Assembly: GCF_023667495.1 (NCBI RefSeq) | Contig: NZ_JAMOZL010000001.1 | Span: forward strand, 496,001-560,000 | Length of the DNA stretch: 64,000 nucleotides | Source of the DNA: Dyadobacter sp. MSC1_007 | Lineage (GTDB): Bacteria > Bacteroidota > Bacteroidia > Cytophagales > Spirosomataceae | Reading direction: 5' to 3' | Part shown: piece by piece, positions 8,523 through 17,478 of the stretch | Numbering within the stretch: the stretch's first letter is position 1 | Layout: the number at the start of each line of letters is the position of its first letter | Position numbers and translations under genes: made by a program | The notes under the pieces: model-generated | Database searches by the model: none | The model's input: the letters and a program-made list of their open reading frames with translations, nothing else | What the model was told of the DNA's origin: nothing

Positions 8523-9896
8523 CTACATGTCGTCACCCCTCGCGGCCAATCCCAGGACCTTACAATTTTTATATTCCGGTTCAATACTGATAAACACGTC
8601 TCCCTGCGCTTTTTTAAACCATTCTTCCAGCGCATTGTTCTGTTTGTTGCTCAGCACGATCTGCGCCATTTTTTCATAGTCATCACGAAGGTTAGCAGTA
8701 TGCGGTTCAGACTTGCTTTTGTACCAAATGATCCGCATAGCACTGCTTCCATCTTCCAAACGGTAAGATACCGGCTTGCTCAGATCGCCTACCTTCATCG
8801 TATCGATCGCGAAGTACAGCGCCGGGTCCATGGAGGCGTCCAGTGTTAACTTGGCAATGCGGGTATTTCTGTCTTGTATCAAACCACCCGACTCCGCTGT
8901 TTCCTTATCGTCCGAGTTGTCGAGTGCGGCTTTTGCAAATTTCAATGTGTCGGTTTTGATCAACACACGGAGGCTGTCCAGTGCGCGCGTTGCCTGGGTC
9001 ATGTCCGTGCCCTTGTTGTAGTCGGGGCGAAGCAAGATATGTCTCGCACGATATTCAGCACCTCTCGTTTCGACCATCTTAATCAAGTGAAAACCAAATT
9101 GGGACTCGATAATATTTGACATTTCGCCTGGTTTAAGCGCAAGTGCAGCACCTTCAAACTCAGGTACCATCGCGCCTCTTTTCGCAAAACCCAGGTCGCC
9201 ACCATTTTTCGCAGATCCAAGATCCTCTGAATAGATTTGTGCCAACGTTGCAAAGTCTTCTCCTTTTTCAGCGCGCTGACGAAGTTCAAGCAGTTGTTGT
9301 CGCAACTTTTCTTTTTGCTCGCGTGTGACGGTCCCTTTCTTGACAATATGGCCTACTTCCACCTCGGATGGGATGTAAGGCAAACTGTCTTTTGGAATAG
9401 CATTGAAGAACTTGCGCACATCGCTCGGTGTAATTTTTACATTGCCTGAAATGGTCCGCTGCATTTTTTCAACGATTTTCTGCTCCTTCACCTGCTGACG
9501 CAACTCGTTTTTAAGGGCATCAATACTTTTGCCGTAAGCTTCTACAATATTTTTTTCTGATCCGAAACGCTGGATCATGTAGCTCATCTTGCCATTCAAT
9601 TCGCCGTCTACTTCTTTATCATCCACTGTCACGGAGTCGATTTCAGCTTTTGCAAGAAGCATTTTATTGATGATCAGGGATTCGAGCAGCTGGCATTTTT
9701 CAGGAGCTGTCCTACCCTCGGCCTTGTACTGGTTATACATCTCATCCAGCTCCGAGTTCAGGATGTAGTGGTTATCTACCCTGGCGATAATCTTGTCGAG
9801 GCTCACACCCTGCTGGCCTTGTCCGTAGCTCATCGTGCTGAAAAGCAGTGAGATAACTGATATTAACAACGCCCCGACCAATTTATTGACTTTCAT
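8523..9896 (-). CDS. SurA-like periplasmic chaperone / peptidyl-prolyl isomerase
   Basis: 457 residues with a cleavable signal peptide (hydrophobic segment ending near SMSYGQG). After a SurA N-terminal-type region (DKIIARVDNHYILNSELDEM) come two parvulin domains: the first is clear (EVGHIVKKGTV ... NGGDLGFAKRGAMVPEFE ... FGFHLIKMVE), the second begins RARHILLRP and is more divergent. SurA delivers unfolded beta-barrel proteins to the outer membrane assembly machine. The C-terminal YEKMAQIVLSNKQNNALEEWFKK helix is typical. It is the second gene of the unit with the 765-residue rotamase lipoprotein upstream. Confidence 0.92.
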   Translation of the reverse strand: MKVNKLVGALLISVISLLFSTMSYGQGQQGVSLDKIIARVDNHYILNSELDEMYNQYKAEGRTAPEKCQLLESLIINKMLLAKAEIDSVTVDDKEVDGELNGKMSYMIQRFGSEKNIVEAYGKSIDALKNELRQQVKEQKIVEKMQRTISGNVKITPSDVRKFFNAIPKDSLPYIPSEVEVGHIVKKGTVTREQKEKLRQQLLELRQRAEKGEDFATLAQIYSEDLGSAKNGGDLGFAKRGAMVPEFEGAALALKPGEMSNIIESQFGFHLIKMVETRGAEYRARHILLRPDYNKGTDMTQATRALDSLRVLIKTDTLKFAKAALDNSDDKETAESGGLIQDRNTRIAKLTLDASMDPALYFAIDTMKVGDLSKPVSYRLEDGSSAMRIIWYKSKSEPHTANLRDDYEKMAQIVLSNKQNNALEEWFKKAQGDVFISIEPEYKNCKVLGLAARGDDM

Positions 9897-9989
9897 ATAT
9901 TTCTTTGATTCTGATTTGAATTACTGCGGGTTTTACTGATTAAATTCCTAGAAATGAAACAGATTCAGTTTCTAAATGCTAAAATACAG

Positions 9990-12287
9990 CTATCGCTTAA
10001 TTTTTTCTAATTCCTGTGCATTGACTTTGACAGGGAATTTTTGCTGCAACTTCGCAAGCCACTGTTTTTCGAGTTCTTTTTGGTAATCGTTGATCACGCC
10101 TCCACGCGCTTCGGCGAACGTTTTGGGCCTTGGCTGTTCTATTTTGGCTACATTAATCCATACAAAAAGATTGTTGTCAAAGCCCGTCTGCTCGCCTGCC
10201 TGCCATTTCAGTTTGTTAAATAATGGGTCGGTCTTGACAAAATGTCCTTCCCGGATCATGACAGCGCCCGGTATTTCAGCATTGTACACCTTTTCGACAT
10301 CCTTTCGTGACTGACTGTAAAACTGGAAACTTACCCGTCGGTTACGTTCCGGCTCGGCCGACTGGCGGAATGAACCGTAGTCTTTTTCTATGATACGCAG
10401 AATTGGGATGTTTCGTGCATTTAAATATTTAACAACATTCCGGACGCGGGTCGAGGATGTAATTTCGGGTTCATCCGTGGAGCGGTAACCGGCTATCTCA
10501 ACGATATATTCCGGGTTTTTCTCCATGATAATATAAAGGTCATTAAGTGCGTCGAGCTGCTGGTTGCCTATTTCGGCAGAAGTGGCTGGAAAAAGGATCT
10601 CTTTCGACTTTCTTTCCAGCTTGTATGGACTGGACGTCAAAGTTTTCCTGACCGAATTGAGGATTGCCGTATCCTTCGCTGCTACTACCGTCGCAAGCGC
10701 TCTTTCAGGGTAATTATAACGTTCCTTATTACGCTGGTAAAAGCTCATTTGTCCAGTAGAATCCGAAAGCGAACGCTGCCACACCTGTTCCTCCATCATT
10801 TGCGAGAGCAACACGCCTTCCCGGATTTCATTCATCAGCGCCTTAAACTCAGGATTGTTTTCTTCAAGATGTTCTTTTTCGTAATCGATCAGCGATTCAG
10901 TTACGAAATCACTGTAATAGCGCCTGAACACAACCGCCGGAGAAGCGTCTTTCGGACGGGGCTGCTGCCGGCGTTTCACAAAGTCGAGGAACGCCAATGC
11001 ATTATAAGGCGTTTGCTCGATCCTGAATAGGGTAATGCCGGACCAGTCGGCTGAAACGGCCCTGAGATAGTCCCATTTTCCGGTACGGAGCGTGCTGTCG
11101 CCTAGCGGCGCCACCAGTTGCCATTGGTCTGCAAGCTCCTGTACGTTATATTTTTCCCGTAATCTTTTTGCATTGGCTTGCTCTATGATTTTCCCGCGGG
11201 AATCGGTCACGACTTTCTTCCGCAATGCAGGTGCCATATTATTGAACGTTTCGATGCCCCGCTTTTCCACCAGCTTGACGATATGCCACCCATATATGGT
11301 GAGAACCGGTTTGGAATAGGCATTGACGCGTGGCAATGCGAAAGCGGCCTCTTCAATTTCCGGTACCATCTGACCTGTTCCGAACATAGCCAGCAACCCG
11401 CCATTTTTTCTCGACTCTTTGTCATCGGAATAATTGCTGGTCACCAATCCCCATTCATCGCCGTTCTGCAAACGTGAATAAGCCTCATCGATTCTCGCTT
11501 TGGCTGATTCTTTCTGCGCAGTGGAGGCTGTGCTGTCGACTTTCACCATAATATGCGCGATCTGCACCATCCCACGGTTGGGCCGCCGATCGATCACTTT
11601 GATTAGATGGTAGCCCGCTTTGGTCCTTACCGGCTGAGATACTTTGCCGACGGGCAATGTATATGCAGAAGTTTCGATGGGGTAAAGTGTTTGGAATGCG
11701 GTGAAGTAACCGAGGTCACCTTTAGTGTTTTTGGCTGCCGGGTCTCTTGAAAAGCGCGATGCCATATCGCCAAAGTCGGTTCCTTCTTCCAGCCGCCCCC
11801 GCAATGCGACAGCCGCCCGATAGGCTTCCAACGTATCTGCAGGCGAGGCGTCCTCGGAGACGCTCACGAGGATGTGTGACGCACGGACTTCCTGTTTTAA
11901 CCTGTTGTAGGCTTCATTGGTTAGTTTTTCGACCAGCGCTTTGTCAATGAGGTAGTTTTTGGCCAGTTGTTCCCGGTAAGAGGTAATTTCCTCGCGGTAG
12001 TCGAGAGTTGTATCTTTCCCGTCCTGTTTTGCCTGCATTACCTTGATTTTTAAATCGGTGTAAAGAGGCAGGTATTCTTCGGGGCTTAATGTGCGGGTGG
12101 AATCGGACGCGAACTTGTTCTTATTATAGTAATCCTGGTAGTCGTCAATTGAAAATTTTTCACTTCCGATTTCGAGCAAGGGTTGCGTTTCGACAACCGC
12201 CTGCTTGGGCGGCGCCGTGGTTTTGCACGAAGCGACAATGAAAATAAAAAGCAAGCAAATATGGAATGGTATTTTGGACATATTCAA
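9990..12287 (-). CDS. Lipoprotein with two parvulin domains and an OmpA-like domain
   Basis: 765 residues. A lipoprotein signal ends in VASC near residue 21, so the protein should be anchored in a membrane facing the periplasm. Two parvulin rotamase domains follow (SHILVSVSEDASPADT ... GYHLIKVIDRRP and AHIMVKVDSTAST ... GWHIVKLVEKRG). Further on, about residues 560-665, is an OmpA/MotB-type peptidoglycan-binding pattern: NPEYIVEIAGYRSTDEPE, STRVRNVVKYLNARNI, DYGSFRQSAEPERNRRVSFQF. It is the first gene of the unit with SurA and MoxR, so it probably helps fold outer-membrane proteins. The OmpA-like part is my reading of the motifs and should be confirmed. Confidence 0.85.
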   Translation of the reverse strand: MNMSKIPFHICLLFIFIVASCKTTAPPKQAVVETQPLLEIGSEKFSIDDYQDYYNKNKFASDSTRTLSPEEYLPLYTDLKIKVMQAKQDGKDTTLDYREEITSYREQLAKNYLIDKALVEKLTNEAYNRLKQEVRASHILVSVSEDASPADTLEAYRAAVALRGRLEEGTDFGDMASRFSRDPAAKNTKGDLGYFTAFQTLYPIETSAYTLPVGKVSQPVRTKAGYHLIKVIDRRPNRGMVQIAHIMVKVDSTASTAQKESAKARIDEAYSRLQNGDEWGLVTSNYSDDKESRKNGGLLAMFGTGQMVPEIEEAAFALPRVNAYSKPVLTIYGWHIVKLVEKRGIETFNNMAPALRKKVVTDSRGKIIEQANAKRLREKYNVQELADQWQLVAPLGDSTLRTGKWDYLRAVSADWSGITLFRIEQTPYNALAFLDFVKRRQQPRPKDASPAVVFRRYYSDFVTESLIDYEKEHLEENNPEFKALMNEIREGVLLSQMMEEQVWQRSLSDSTGQMSFYQRNKERYNYPERALATVVAAKDTAILNSVRKTLTSSPYKLERKSKEILFPATSAEIGNQQLDALNDLYIIMEKNPEYIVEIAGYRSTDEPEITSSTRVRNVVKYLNARNIPILRIIEKDYGSFRQSAEPERNRRVSFQFYSQSRKDVEKVYNAEIPGAVMIREGHFVKTDPLFNKLKWQAGEQTGFDNNLFVWINVAKIEQPRPKTFAEARGGVINDYQKELEKQWLAKLQQKFPVKVNAQELEKIKR

Positions 12288-12356
12288 AATTGAGTATTAA
12301 AACTATCACGGTTGCCTAAATTAAACCGCGTTGATGCTTAAATATTGTAAAGCCAG

Positions 12357-12386
12357 CAAAGTTAGGCGCTTTCTGGTCAGGACAAA
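12357..12386 (-). promoter_or_regulatory. Predicted promoter of the rotamase-surA-moxR-aldH unit
   Basis: On the minus strand TTTG (12383-12386), an 18-nt spacer and a perfect TAACTTTG (12357-12364) match the Bacteroidota primary-sigma consensus. Transcription would begin about 60 nt before the lipoprotein ATG. Confidence 0.6.
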
Positions 12387-12630
12387 AAAATAGGAGTGGG
12401 TATGTGATTTGCCTGGCCGGATTTCCCCAATCTCATCGCAGGCAATATGGCAAAATTGCCCCAGGTGCAAGTCGCCCGATTTGTATCTCATTATTCGTAA
12501 AAAGTTTATTTACAGATTTTTATTCTTAAAAAAGGAATTAGTATTTCGATTGCTTTAGAACCTCTTTTTTTGACCGCACCAGGTACAGTTTTTGAAGAAC
12601 TTATTCTACACGGATTTAAATTCTCAGCGA
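12387..12630. other. Intergenic region, nothing recognised
   Basis: About 240 bp between the divergent rotamase unit and the small four-helix protein gene. It is AT-rich near the rightward gene, but I see no clear rightward promoter, RNA gene or repeat. Confidence 0.5.
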
Positions 12631-13113
12631 ATGGAAGAGAGCAAAGGAAATGAGTTCATTCAGATGATCAGAGCGTTGTGGAATGAACAGAAAAAGAGAG
12701 AGATTTTGTATCTCGAAGCCTTGAAAAAGGATGGGATGGGTTCATTTCGCCGTGTACTGAGTCAGGGGCATGTGAGTGCTGTGTTATTCCAAAGGGAAAT
12801 CCGTGCAATCTACGATTACTTCAAATGCTTCCTCACCGACAAGGAGTTAGCTGATAATAACCAAATTTCTTCCCGTGCGTCCCTTCAAATCCTGGAAGAA
12901 GCCAGAGATAAGGAAGAGGTTGCATCCTGCCTTAAAAAGATAGAGGCGGCTACATTGCAATTGTACAAATCCCTGACGGCATATCTGGAAAGAGAGCCGG
13001 AGGCACAACGGGTCGTGGACGAGCACTTAACCCGCACTTCCGAATTTTATGAAATGCTGTGCAAGCTTGAAGTGGGAAACCGGAGGAGCATCGAATTCAC
13101 CGCTGCCGCCTAA
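12631..13113 (+). CDS. Hypothetical helical protein (possibly DUF2383-like)
   Basis: 160 residues from the ATG at 12631; a TTG at 12592 in the same frame would add 13 residues. The sequence is almost all amphipathic helix with many Glu/Lys/Gln and no signal peptide. The pattern of helices (IQMIRALWNEQKKREILYLEAL, SFRRVLSQGHVSAVLFQREI, LQLYKSLTAYLERE) resembles ferritin-like four-helix-bundle proteins of the PA2169/DUF2383 type often induced by stress, but this match is from impression only. Its stop codon directly abuts that of the convergent VOC gene, with no base between them. Confidence 0.6.
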   Translation: MEESKGNEFIQMIRALWNEQKKREILYLEALKKDGMGSFRRVLSQGHVSAVLFQREIRAIYDYFKCFLTDKELADNNQISSRASLQILEEARDKEEVASCLKKIEAATLQLYKSLTAYLEREPEAQRVVDEHLTRTSEFYEMLCKLEVGNRRSIEFTAAA

Positions 13114-13503
13114 TCACACTTCGTACAGTTCAATAGGCAGGTCGTCGGGATCTGCGAAAAATGTAAATCTTTTGCCGGTAAACTCATCCACACGCACCGG
13201 TTCGGGTATAATCCCCTTTTTATTCAAATCTGCAATGGCCAGTTCTACATCGGCCACCTGGAATGCTATGTGCCTCAATCCGCATGCTTCGGGGCGGGAT
13301 ACACGTTTGGGTGGATTTGGAAAAGAGAAAAGCTCGATACAGTAATGGCCATTCAGGGACAGATCCAGTTTATACGATTGCCGCTCAACGCGCAGCACTT
13401 CCCGATCGATCTGAAAACCCAGGATTTCGGTGTAAAACCTTTTAGACTGCTCATAATCTGAGCAAATGATCGCAATATGGTGGACGGCCTGTAAGTTGAG
13501 CAT
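13114..13503 (-). CDS. VOC (glyoxalase-fold) family protein, YaeR/GloA2-like
   Basis: 129 residues made of two beta-alpha-beta-beta-beta modules. Metal-ligand candidates are H8 (VHHIAI), E57 (CIELFSF), H77 (LRHIAF) and E126 (IELYEV), at the usual positions of the vicinal-oxygen-chelate fold. The sequence closely follows the YaeR/GloA2 subgroup, whose substrate is uncertain. It stands alone and leftward between a convergent gene and the acyltransferase. Confidence 0.88.
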   Translation of the reverse strand: MLNLQAVHHIAIICSDYEQSKRFYTEILGFQIDREVLRVERQSYKLDLSLNGHYCIELFSFPNPPKRVSRPEACGLRHIAFQVADVELAIADLNKKGIIPEPVRVDEFTGKRFTFFADPDDLPIELYEV

Positions 13504-13544
13504 GTATTAAGGTTTCATTGTTTGCCCAAATATAAGGCTACCTG

Positions 13545-14735
13545 TCAGATCTTGATGAAAATCTTCTTTTTATACATCCAATGCAGGACCAGCCATTCAA
13601 TAAGGAGAACTAATGCACCGCTTACCAACGGACTGTATGCAGCGCCGAAAAGAGTGTCATACTGGGCTCCAAGATGTATTTTGAATGACCCGCGGATAAA
13701 ACTGCCAAAGCCGTCTGCAATCACATAAGCCGCGATAGAGTTGGTGCCGATGACGATCAGCGGGAAAAACCAGGATTTGCGGTCTTTGACATCCACGACA
13801 AAATAAAACCCCGAAAGCAGCAAAAATGCCCAGCCGCCACTAAAAAGCGTCCAGGCGGGCGTCCAGATGCGTTTTACAATGGGGTTAATGCCTGTAAAGT
13901 TCAGGATGATCGCCAGGGCAAAGAGTACAGCAGCCGTAGTAATAAAGCGTTTCAACAACCACCCGGATGAAGGGGAGGATTTAAGCCATTTACCTGCAAT
14001 TAATCCCAGGATCATTGTCCCGAGTGTAGGAATAAAGCTCAATGTGCTGTATCCGCCGCCATTGAACTCGAATGGCTTTTCACGCGGAAAGAGGTTTAGG
14101 AACCAGCGATCGAATGCCCAGGCTGCATTGGTATTCTTGTTCCAGTGTGCCGCAAAGCCTTTCAGATTATGTTCCCAGTCAGGAGTGGTGCCAGCCGATG
14201 TCCAGTTGAAATCGGGGCCGGGAAGCGGATATAATGCAAAAACTGCGGCATAAGACACCAAAATAATACCTAATGCGCCCCATTGTACCTTTTCAGAAGC
14301 GAAGCCCAATGCAAACAAAATAGGATATCCCAAACCGATCTGCGTCAGCGTGTCTTCAAAAGTGAAATTGGTTTGCTCCGAATGCATGGAGCGGAGAAAT
14401 ATGCCCAGTAATATCAGTACGAGCGATCGCCTGATTGTGTGCATCCACATCACCGGTACGGTCTGGTTTTTGCGCGTCCGGCTTGCCATCGAATAGGGTA
14501 GCGCCACACCTACCAGAAAAGAAAATGAAGGTTGGATCAGGTCGTGTAGAGAGCAACCTACCCACGGGACATGGCTTTGCTGAAAATCCAGGAATGCCCA
14601 AAAAGCGCTGTCAGGAAATGCTTCGGCTACGCGTCCGAACCGCAGTACTTCGGCCATCATCAGGAACATAACGAATCCGCGGTAGGCGTCAACGGACGAA
14701 ACACGCTGAGGGAGCAGGGGAGTGGTGTCTTTCAA
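13545..14735 (-). CDS. DUF5009 / heparan-alpha-glucosaminide N-acetyltransferase-like membrane protein
   Basis: 396 residues with about ten membrane helices. The N-terminal SVDAYRGFVMFLMM motif followed by a histidine-bearing loop (SHVPWVGCSLHDLIQPSFSFLVGVALP) is typical of membrane acyltransferases related to lysosomal HGSNAT and bacterial NagX. Such proteins move an acetyl group across a membrane onto a sugar; the acceptor here is unknown. Other genes for amino-sugar use are not adjacent. It is a single leftward gene, separated from the GMC gene by a terminator. Confidence 0.82.
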   Translation of the reverse strand: MKDTTPLLPQRVSSVDAYRGFVMFLMMAEVLRFGRVAEAFPDSAFWAFLDFQQSHVPWVGCSLHDLIQPSFSFLVGVALPYSMASRTRKNQTVPVMWMHTIRRSLVLILLGIFLRSMHSEQTNFTFEDTLTQIGLGYPILFALGFASEKVQWGALGIILVSYAAVFALYPLPGPDFNWTSAGTTPDWEHNLKGFAAHWNKNTNAAWAFDRWFLNLFPREKPFEFNGGGYSTLSFIPTLGTMILGLIAGKWLKSSPSSGWLLKRFITTAAVLFALAIILNFTGINPIVKRIWTPAWTLFSGGWAFLLLSGFYFVVDVKDRKSWFFPLIVIGTNSIAAYVIADGFGSFIRGSFKIHLGAQYDTLFGAAYSPLVSGALVLLIEWLVLHWMYKKKIFIKI

Positions 14736-14804
14736 AATTCTGAGGTTTAGGTATTCTCGTTACAGTAATACTGTTAAACGGTCTTAATGGGTTACATCAA
14801 CAAA

Positions 14805-14838
14805 GAAAAAACCCCGCAGGATTTACCTGCGAGGTTTT
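14805..14838 (-). terminator. Terminator of the GMC oxidoreductase gene
   Basis: On the minus strand a stem of CCTCGCAGG / CCTGCGGGG with a 5-nt loop is followed by a run of six T. It lies 25 bp after the GMC stop. Confidence 0.75.
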
Positions 14839-14861
14839 GATGCAAACCCGAAAGGGTAAGC

Positions 14862-16580
14862 TTATACGTTCATCTTTTTGAGCTCCTTCACAGCATGGTC
14901 GGCAGCGCGGGCTGTCATGGCCATATAGGTCAATGAAGGGTTCACACAAGACGCCGAAGTCATGAATGCACCGTCCGTAACATATACGTTTTCGGCACCC
15001 CAAACCTGGTTGTGTTTGTTCAGTACAGACGTTTTTGGATCGTTACCCATACGCGCCGTTCCCATTTCGTGAATTCCGATTCCGGGATGTTTTGTGTCGT
15101 CATTGTAAGGCGTCACGTTTTTCAATCCGGCTGCTTCAAGCATTTCAGCGGCGTCATTCATCATATCCTGACGCATTTTCTTTTCATTATCACCATAAGC
15201 GGCATCAAAAACAACGATCGGTAATCCCCATTTGTCCTTTTTGGTAGGGTGCAGGGTGAACCTGTTCTTTTCGTCCGGGATCATTTCTCCAAAACCACCG
15301 AGATTCATGCTCCATCCGCCCGGCTGCGAGATTTCCTTTTTGAAATCAGCACCAAAACCATCGGTACCAACACCACGACCCCAGCTTTCGCGGCTGGCTC
15401 CTCCCTGGTAACCGAACCCGCGGATATAATCGCGCTTATCGGTGCCCCAGTTGCGGTAGCGAGGCACATAAATGCCATTCGCACGACGTCCGAAGTAATA
15501 TTTGTCCTCAAAACCAGGCATATCTCCTCGCGCTCCTACTGCCAAATGGTGGTCCATGATATTGCGTCCGAGCTGGTCGCTGTCATTACCAAGGCCGTTA
15601 GGGAAGCGTTTCGATTTAGAGTTCATCATAATCGATGCCGATGCGATCGCAGAGGCATTCAGGAAGATGATCTTGGCGAAGTATTCTTTTGTTTCCAGCG
15701 TGTTCTGGTTGATAACTCTTACGCCGGTCACTTTATTCAGCTTATCATCAAAAATAACCTCAGAAACGATAGAATCCGGCACGAGTGTCAGATTACCGGT
15801 TTTCTGAGCCGCAGGCAATGTAGCCGACTGTGTGCTGAAGTACGCCCCATACGGACATCCGCGCATACACATATTACGGAACTGGCACGCAGCGCGTCCC
15901 AGTTCGGTGTGGAATGCCTGCGGTGCGGTAAGGTGAGCGGCGCGACCCATGATGATATGGCGGCCTGCAAATTTCTTCTCCACTTCGCCCTTTACATGCT
16001 TTTCGACGCAGTTCATTTGCATCGGAGGCAGGAAGTTTCCGTCGGGAAGAACGTCCAGCCCGTCTTTCGCACCACTGATGCCCGCAAATTTTTCCACGTA
16101 ATCATACCATGGCGCGATATCCGCGTAACGGATCGGCCAGTCGATGGAGATACCGTCTTTGCCATTCGCTTCGAAGTCCATTGCATTCAGACGGTAGCTC
16201 TGGCGCCCCCACAAGAGTGAGCGGCCACCCACGTGGTAAGCACGGATCCAGTCGAATTTTCGGGTTTCGTCGTAGGGATTTTCTTTGTCGTTTTCGAACA
16301 GATAGCGGTGCTCTTCATTGGCTGTGTAGCCTGTACGCATTCCCGCCCAGTATTCTTCTTTGGCAACCGTCGTTACACGTCCCCGGTGTTCAAGTTCCCA
16401 AGGTGCCAGTGTTGCTGTTTTATAGTCAACAATATGCTTAATGTCTCTTCCTCTTTCCAGCATCAGGACTTTGAGCCCTTTTTCCGTCAATTCTTTTGCG
16501 GCCCATCCGCCACTGATTCCCGAACCAACCACAATCGCGTCATATGTGGCTTGTTTTGTTGCTTTTAAGTTCAGATTCAT
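14862..16580 (-). CDS. GMC family FAD-dependent oxidoreductase
   Basis: 572 residues. The FAD-binding Rossmann motif is GSGISGG (19-25), preceded by YDAIVV. The C-terminal GMC region carries IHEMGTARMG and ASCVNPSLTYMAMTARAADH, where the active-site histidine and asparagine lie. A CMRGCPYGAYF segment and the length fit the gluconate/sorbitol-dehydrogenase-like large subunits rather than cholesterol oxidases. It has no signal peptide of its own. The upstream gene encodes a subunit-3-like partner with a twin-arginine-type leader, so the two probably form an exported sugar or polyol dehydrogenase. The substrate is not shown by the sequence. Confidence 0.9.
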   Translation of the reverse strand: MNLNLKATKQATYDAIVVGSGISGGWAAKELTEKGLKVLMLERGRDIKHIVDYKTATLAPWELEHRGRVTTVAKEEYWAGMRTGYTANEEHRYLFENDKENPYDETRKFDWIRAYHVGGRSLLWGRQSYRLNAMDFEANGKDGISIDWPIRYADIAPWYDYVEKFAGISGAKDGLDVLPDGNFLPPMQMNCVEKHVKGEVEKKFAGRHIIMGRAAHLTAPQAFHTELGRAACQFRNMCMRGCPYGAYFSTQSATLPAAQKTGNLTLVPDSIVSEVIFDDKLNKVTGVRVINQNTLETKEYFAKIIFLNASAIASASIMMNSKSKRFPNGLGNDSDQLGRNIMDHHLAVGARGDMPGFEDKYYFGRRANGIYVPRYRNWGTDKRDYIRGFGYQGGASRESWGRGVGTDGFGADFKKEISQPGGWSMNLGGFGEMIPDEKNRFTLHPTKKDKWGLPIVVFDAAYGDNEKKMRQDMMNDAAEMLEAAGLKNVTPYNDDTKHPGIGIHEMGTARMGNDPKTSVLNKHNQVWGAENVYVTDGAFMTSASCVNPSLTYMAMTARAADHAVKELKKMNV

Positions 16581-16647
16581 GATGAATATTCTTCAAATTT
16601 TTAAGATAAGACCATCCTATGGCCAATTGCTTTCACTAAATAGGGGA

Positions 16648-17247
16648 TTACATCGCCCAGGCTTTCTGTCCTGGTTTCAGGTCGATGCAGCCGTCGTAAC
16701 GGCCGGGAACAGCCACGTATTCCAGTGCCTGTGTAGCGCCTGGCTCGGAGGTGAAATAACCCAGGAGGGTCAGTTCTTTCATCAGACGGAAAAATGGTAC
16801 GCCGGCGTCGGTGTATTCCTTGCCTGCCTCGGTGTACTTCTTTTTTTCTTCACCTGCTTTGGCGAGCTCGTCTTTAGCAGCAGCTTCCATATCTTTCAAA
16901 AGCGCTGTCTGTTCTTCCGGCTTAGCTTTAAGAAAATCCTTTTTCTCCAATTCAGCAAGTCCTTTATTGAAGCTATCCTGATCTTTTGCTGCGTAGCAAT
17001 CTTTCAGCATTTTTTCAATAAACTCACCCACTTTGGCATCTTTTGCGCCAGGAGTGTCGGTTTTAGGAATGATAATCTCTGCCACCTCGGAAACAAGTGC
17101 CTTGCGGTCCGCGGAGAAAGGAAAAGTCATTGCTGAAGAACTTTCCGTAGCTGACTTGCAGCCTTCCAGAAAAGCCAGCATGGTAGGTGCGGAGAGTGTA
17201 CCACCCATTAACAGTGCCACACGACCAAGGGCATCACGTCTTTTCAT
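16648..17247 (-). CDS. Gluconate 2-dehydrogenase subunit 3-like protein
   Basis: 199 residues. The N-terminus starts MKRRDALGRVALLMGG and runs to LAFLEGC, combining a twin-arginine pattern with a possible lipobox cysteine near residue 30. The body (LVSEVAEIIIPKTDTPGAKDAKVGEF ... PFFRLMKELTLLGYFTSEPGATQALEY) is typical of the small subunit of membrane-bound flavin dehydrogenases. It lies 67 bp upstream of the GMC gene and is presumably its export and anchoring partner. The middle of the protein is an unusually Lys/Glu/Ala-rich helix. Confidence 0.88.
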   Translation of the reverse strand: MKRRDALGRVALLMGGTLSAPTMLAFLEGCKSATESSSAMTFPFSADRKALVSEVAEIIIPKTDTPGAKDAKVGEFIEKMLKDCYAAKDQDSFNKGLAELEKKDFLKAKPEEQTALLKDMEAAAKDELAKAGEEKKKYTEAGKEYTDAGVPFFRLMKELTLLGYFTSEPGATQALEYVAVPGRYDGCIDLKPGQKAWAM

Positions 17248-17478
17248 CTGATATACTTAATATAGGTTAACGATCCAAAGTGTAATAATACATTTGATTA
17301 ATGCAATTTTGAAAAGCCCGCTAATTTATAAAATATTCTCAGCTTTTGGGCAGTTAGAATGATTCTATATAGGACTAAAACGGCTATTTGGCTATCTCAG
17401 AGCGATGTGTGCGGCATTAAATTTACATTAATGTCACGGCATATTACAAAACTAGCGGACGGACAGTTAAGCCAACGC

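Noticed and set aside
15249..16220. 323-residue rightward frame
   Set aside because: Entirely antisense to the GMC oxidoreductase, with a Cys/His/Arg-rich composition of a shadow frame and no family likeness.
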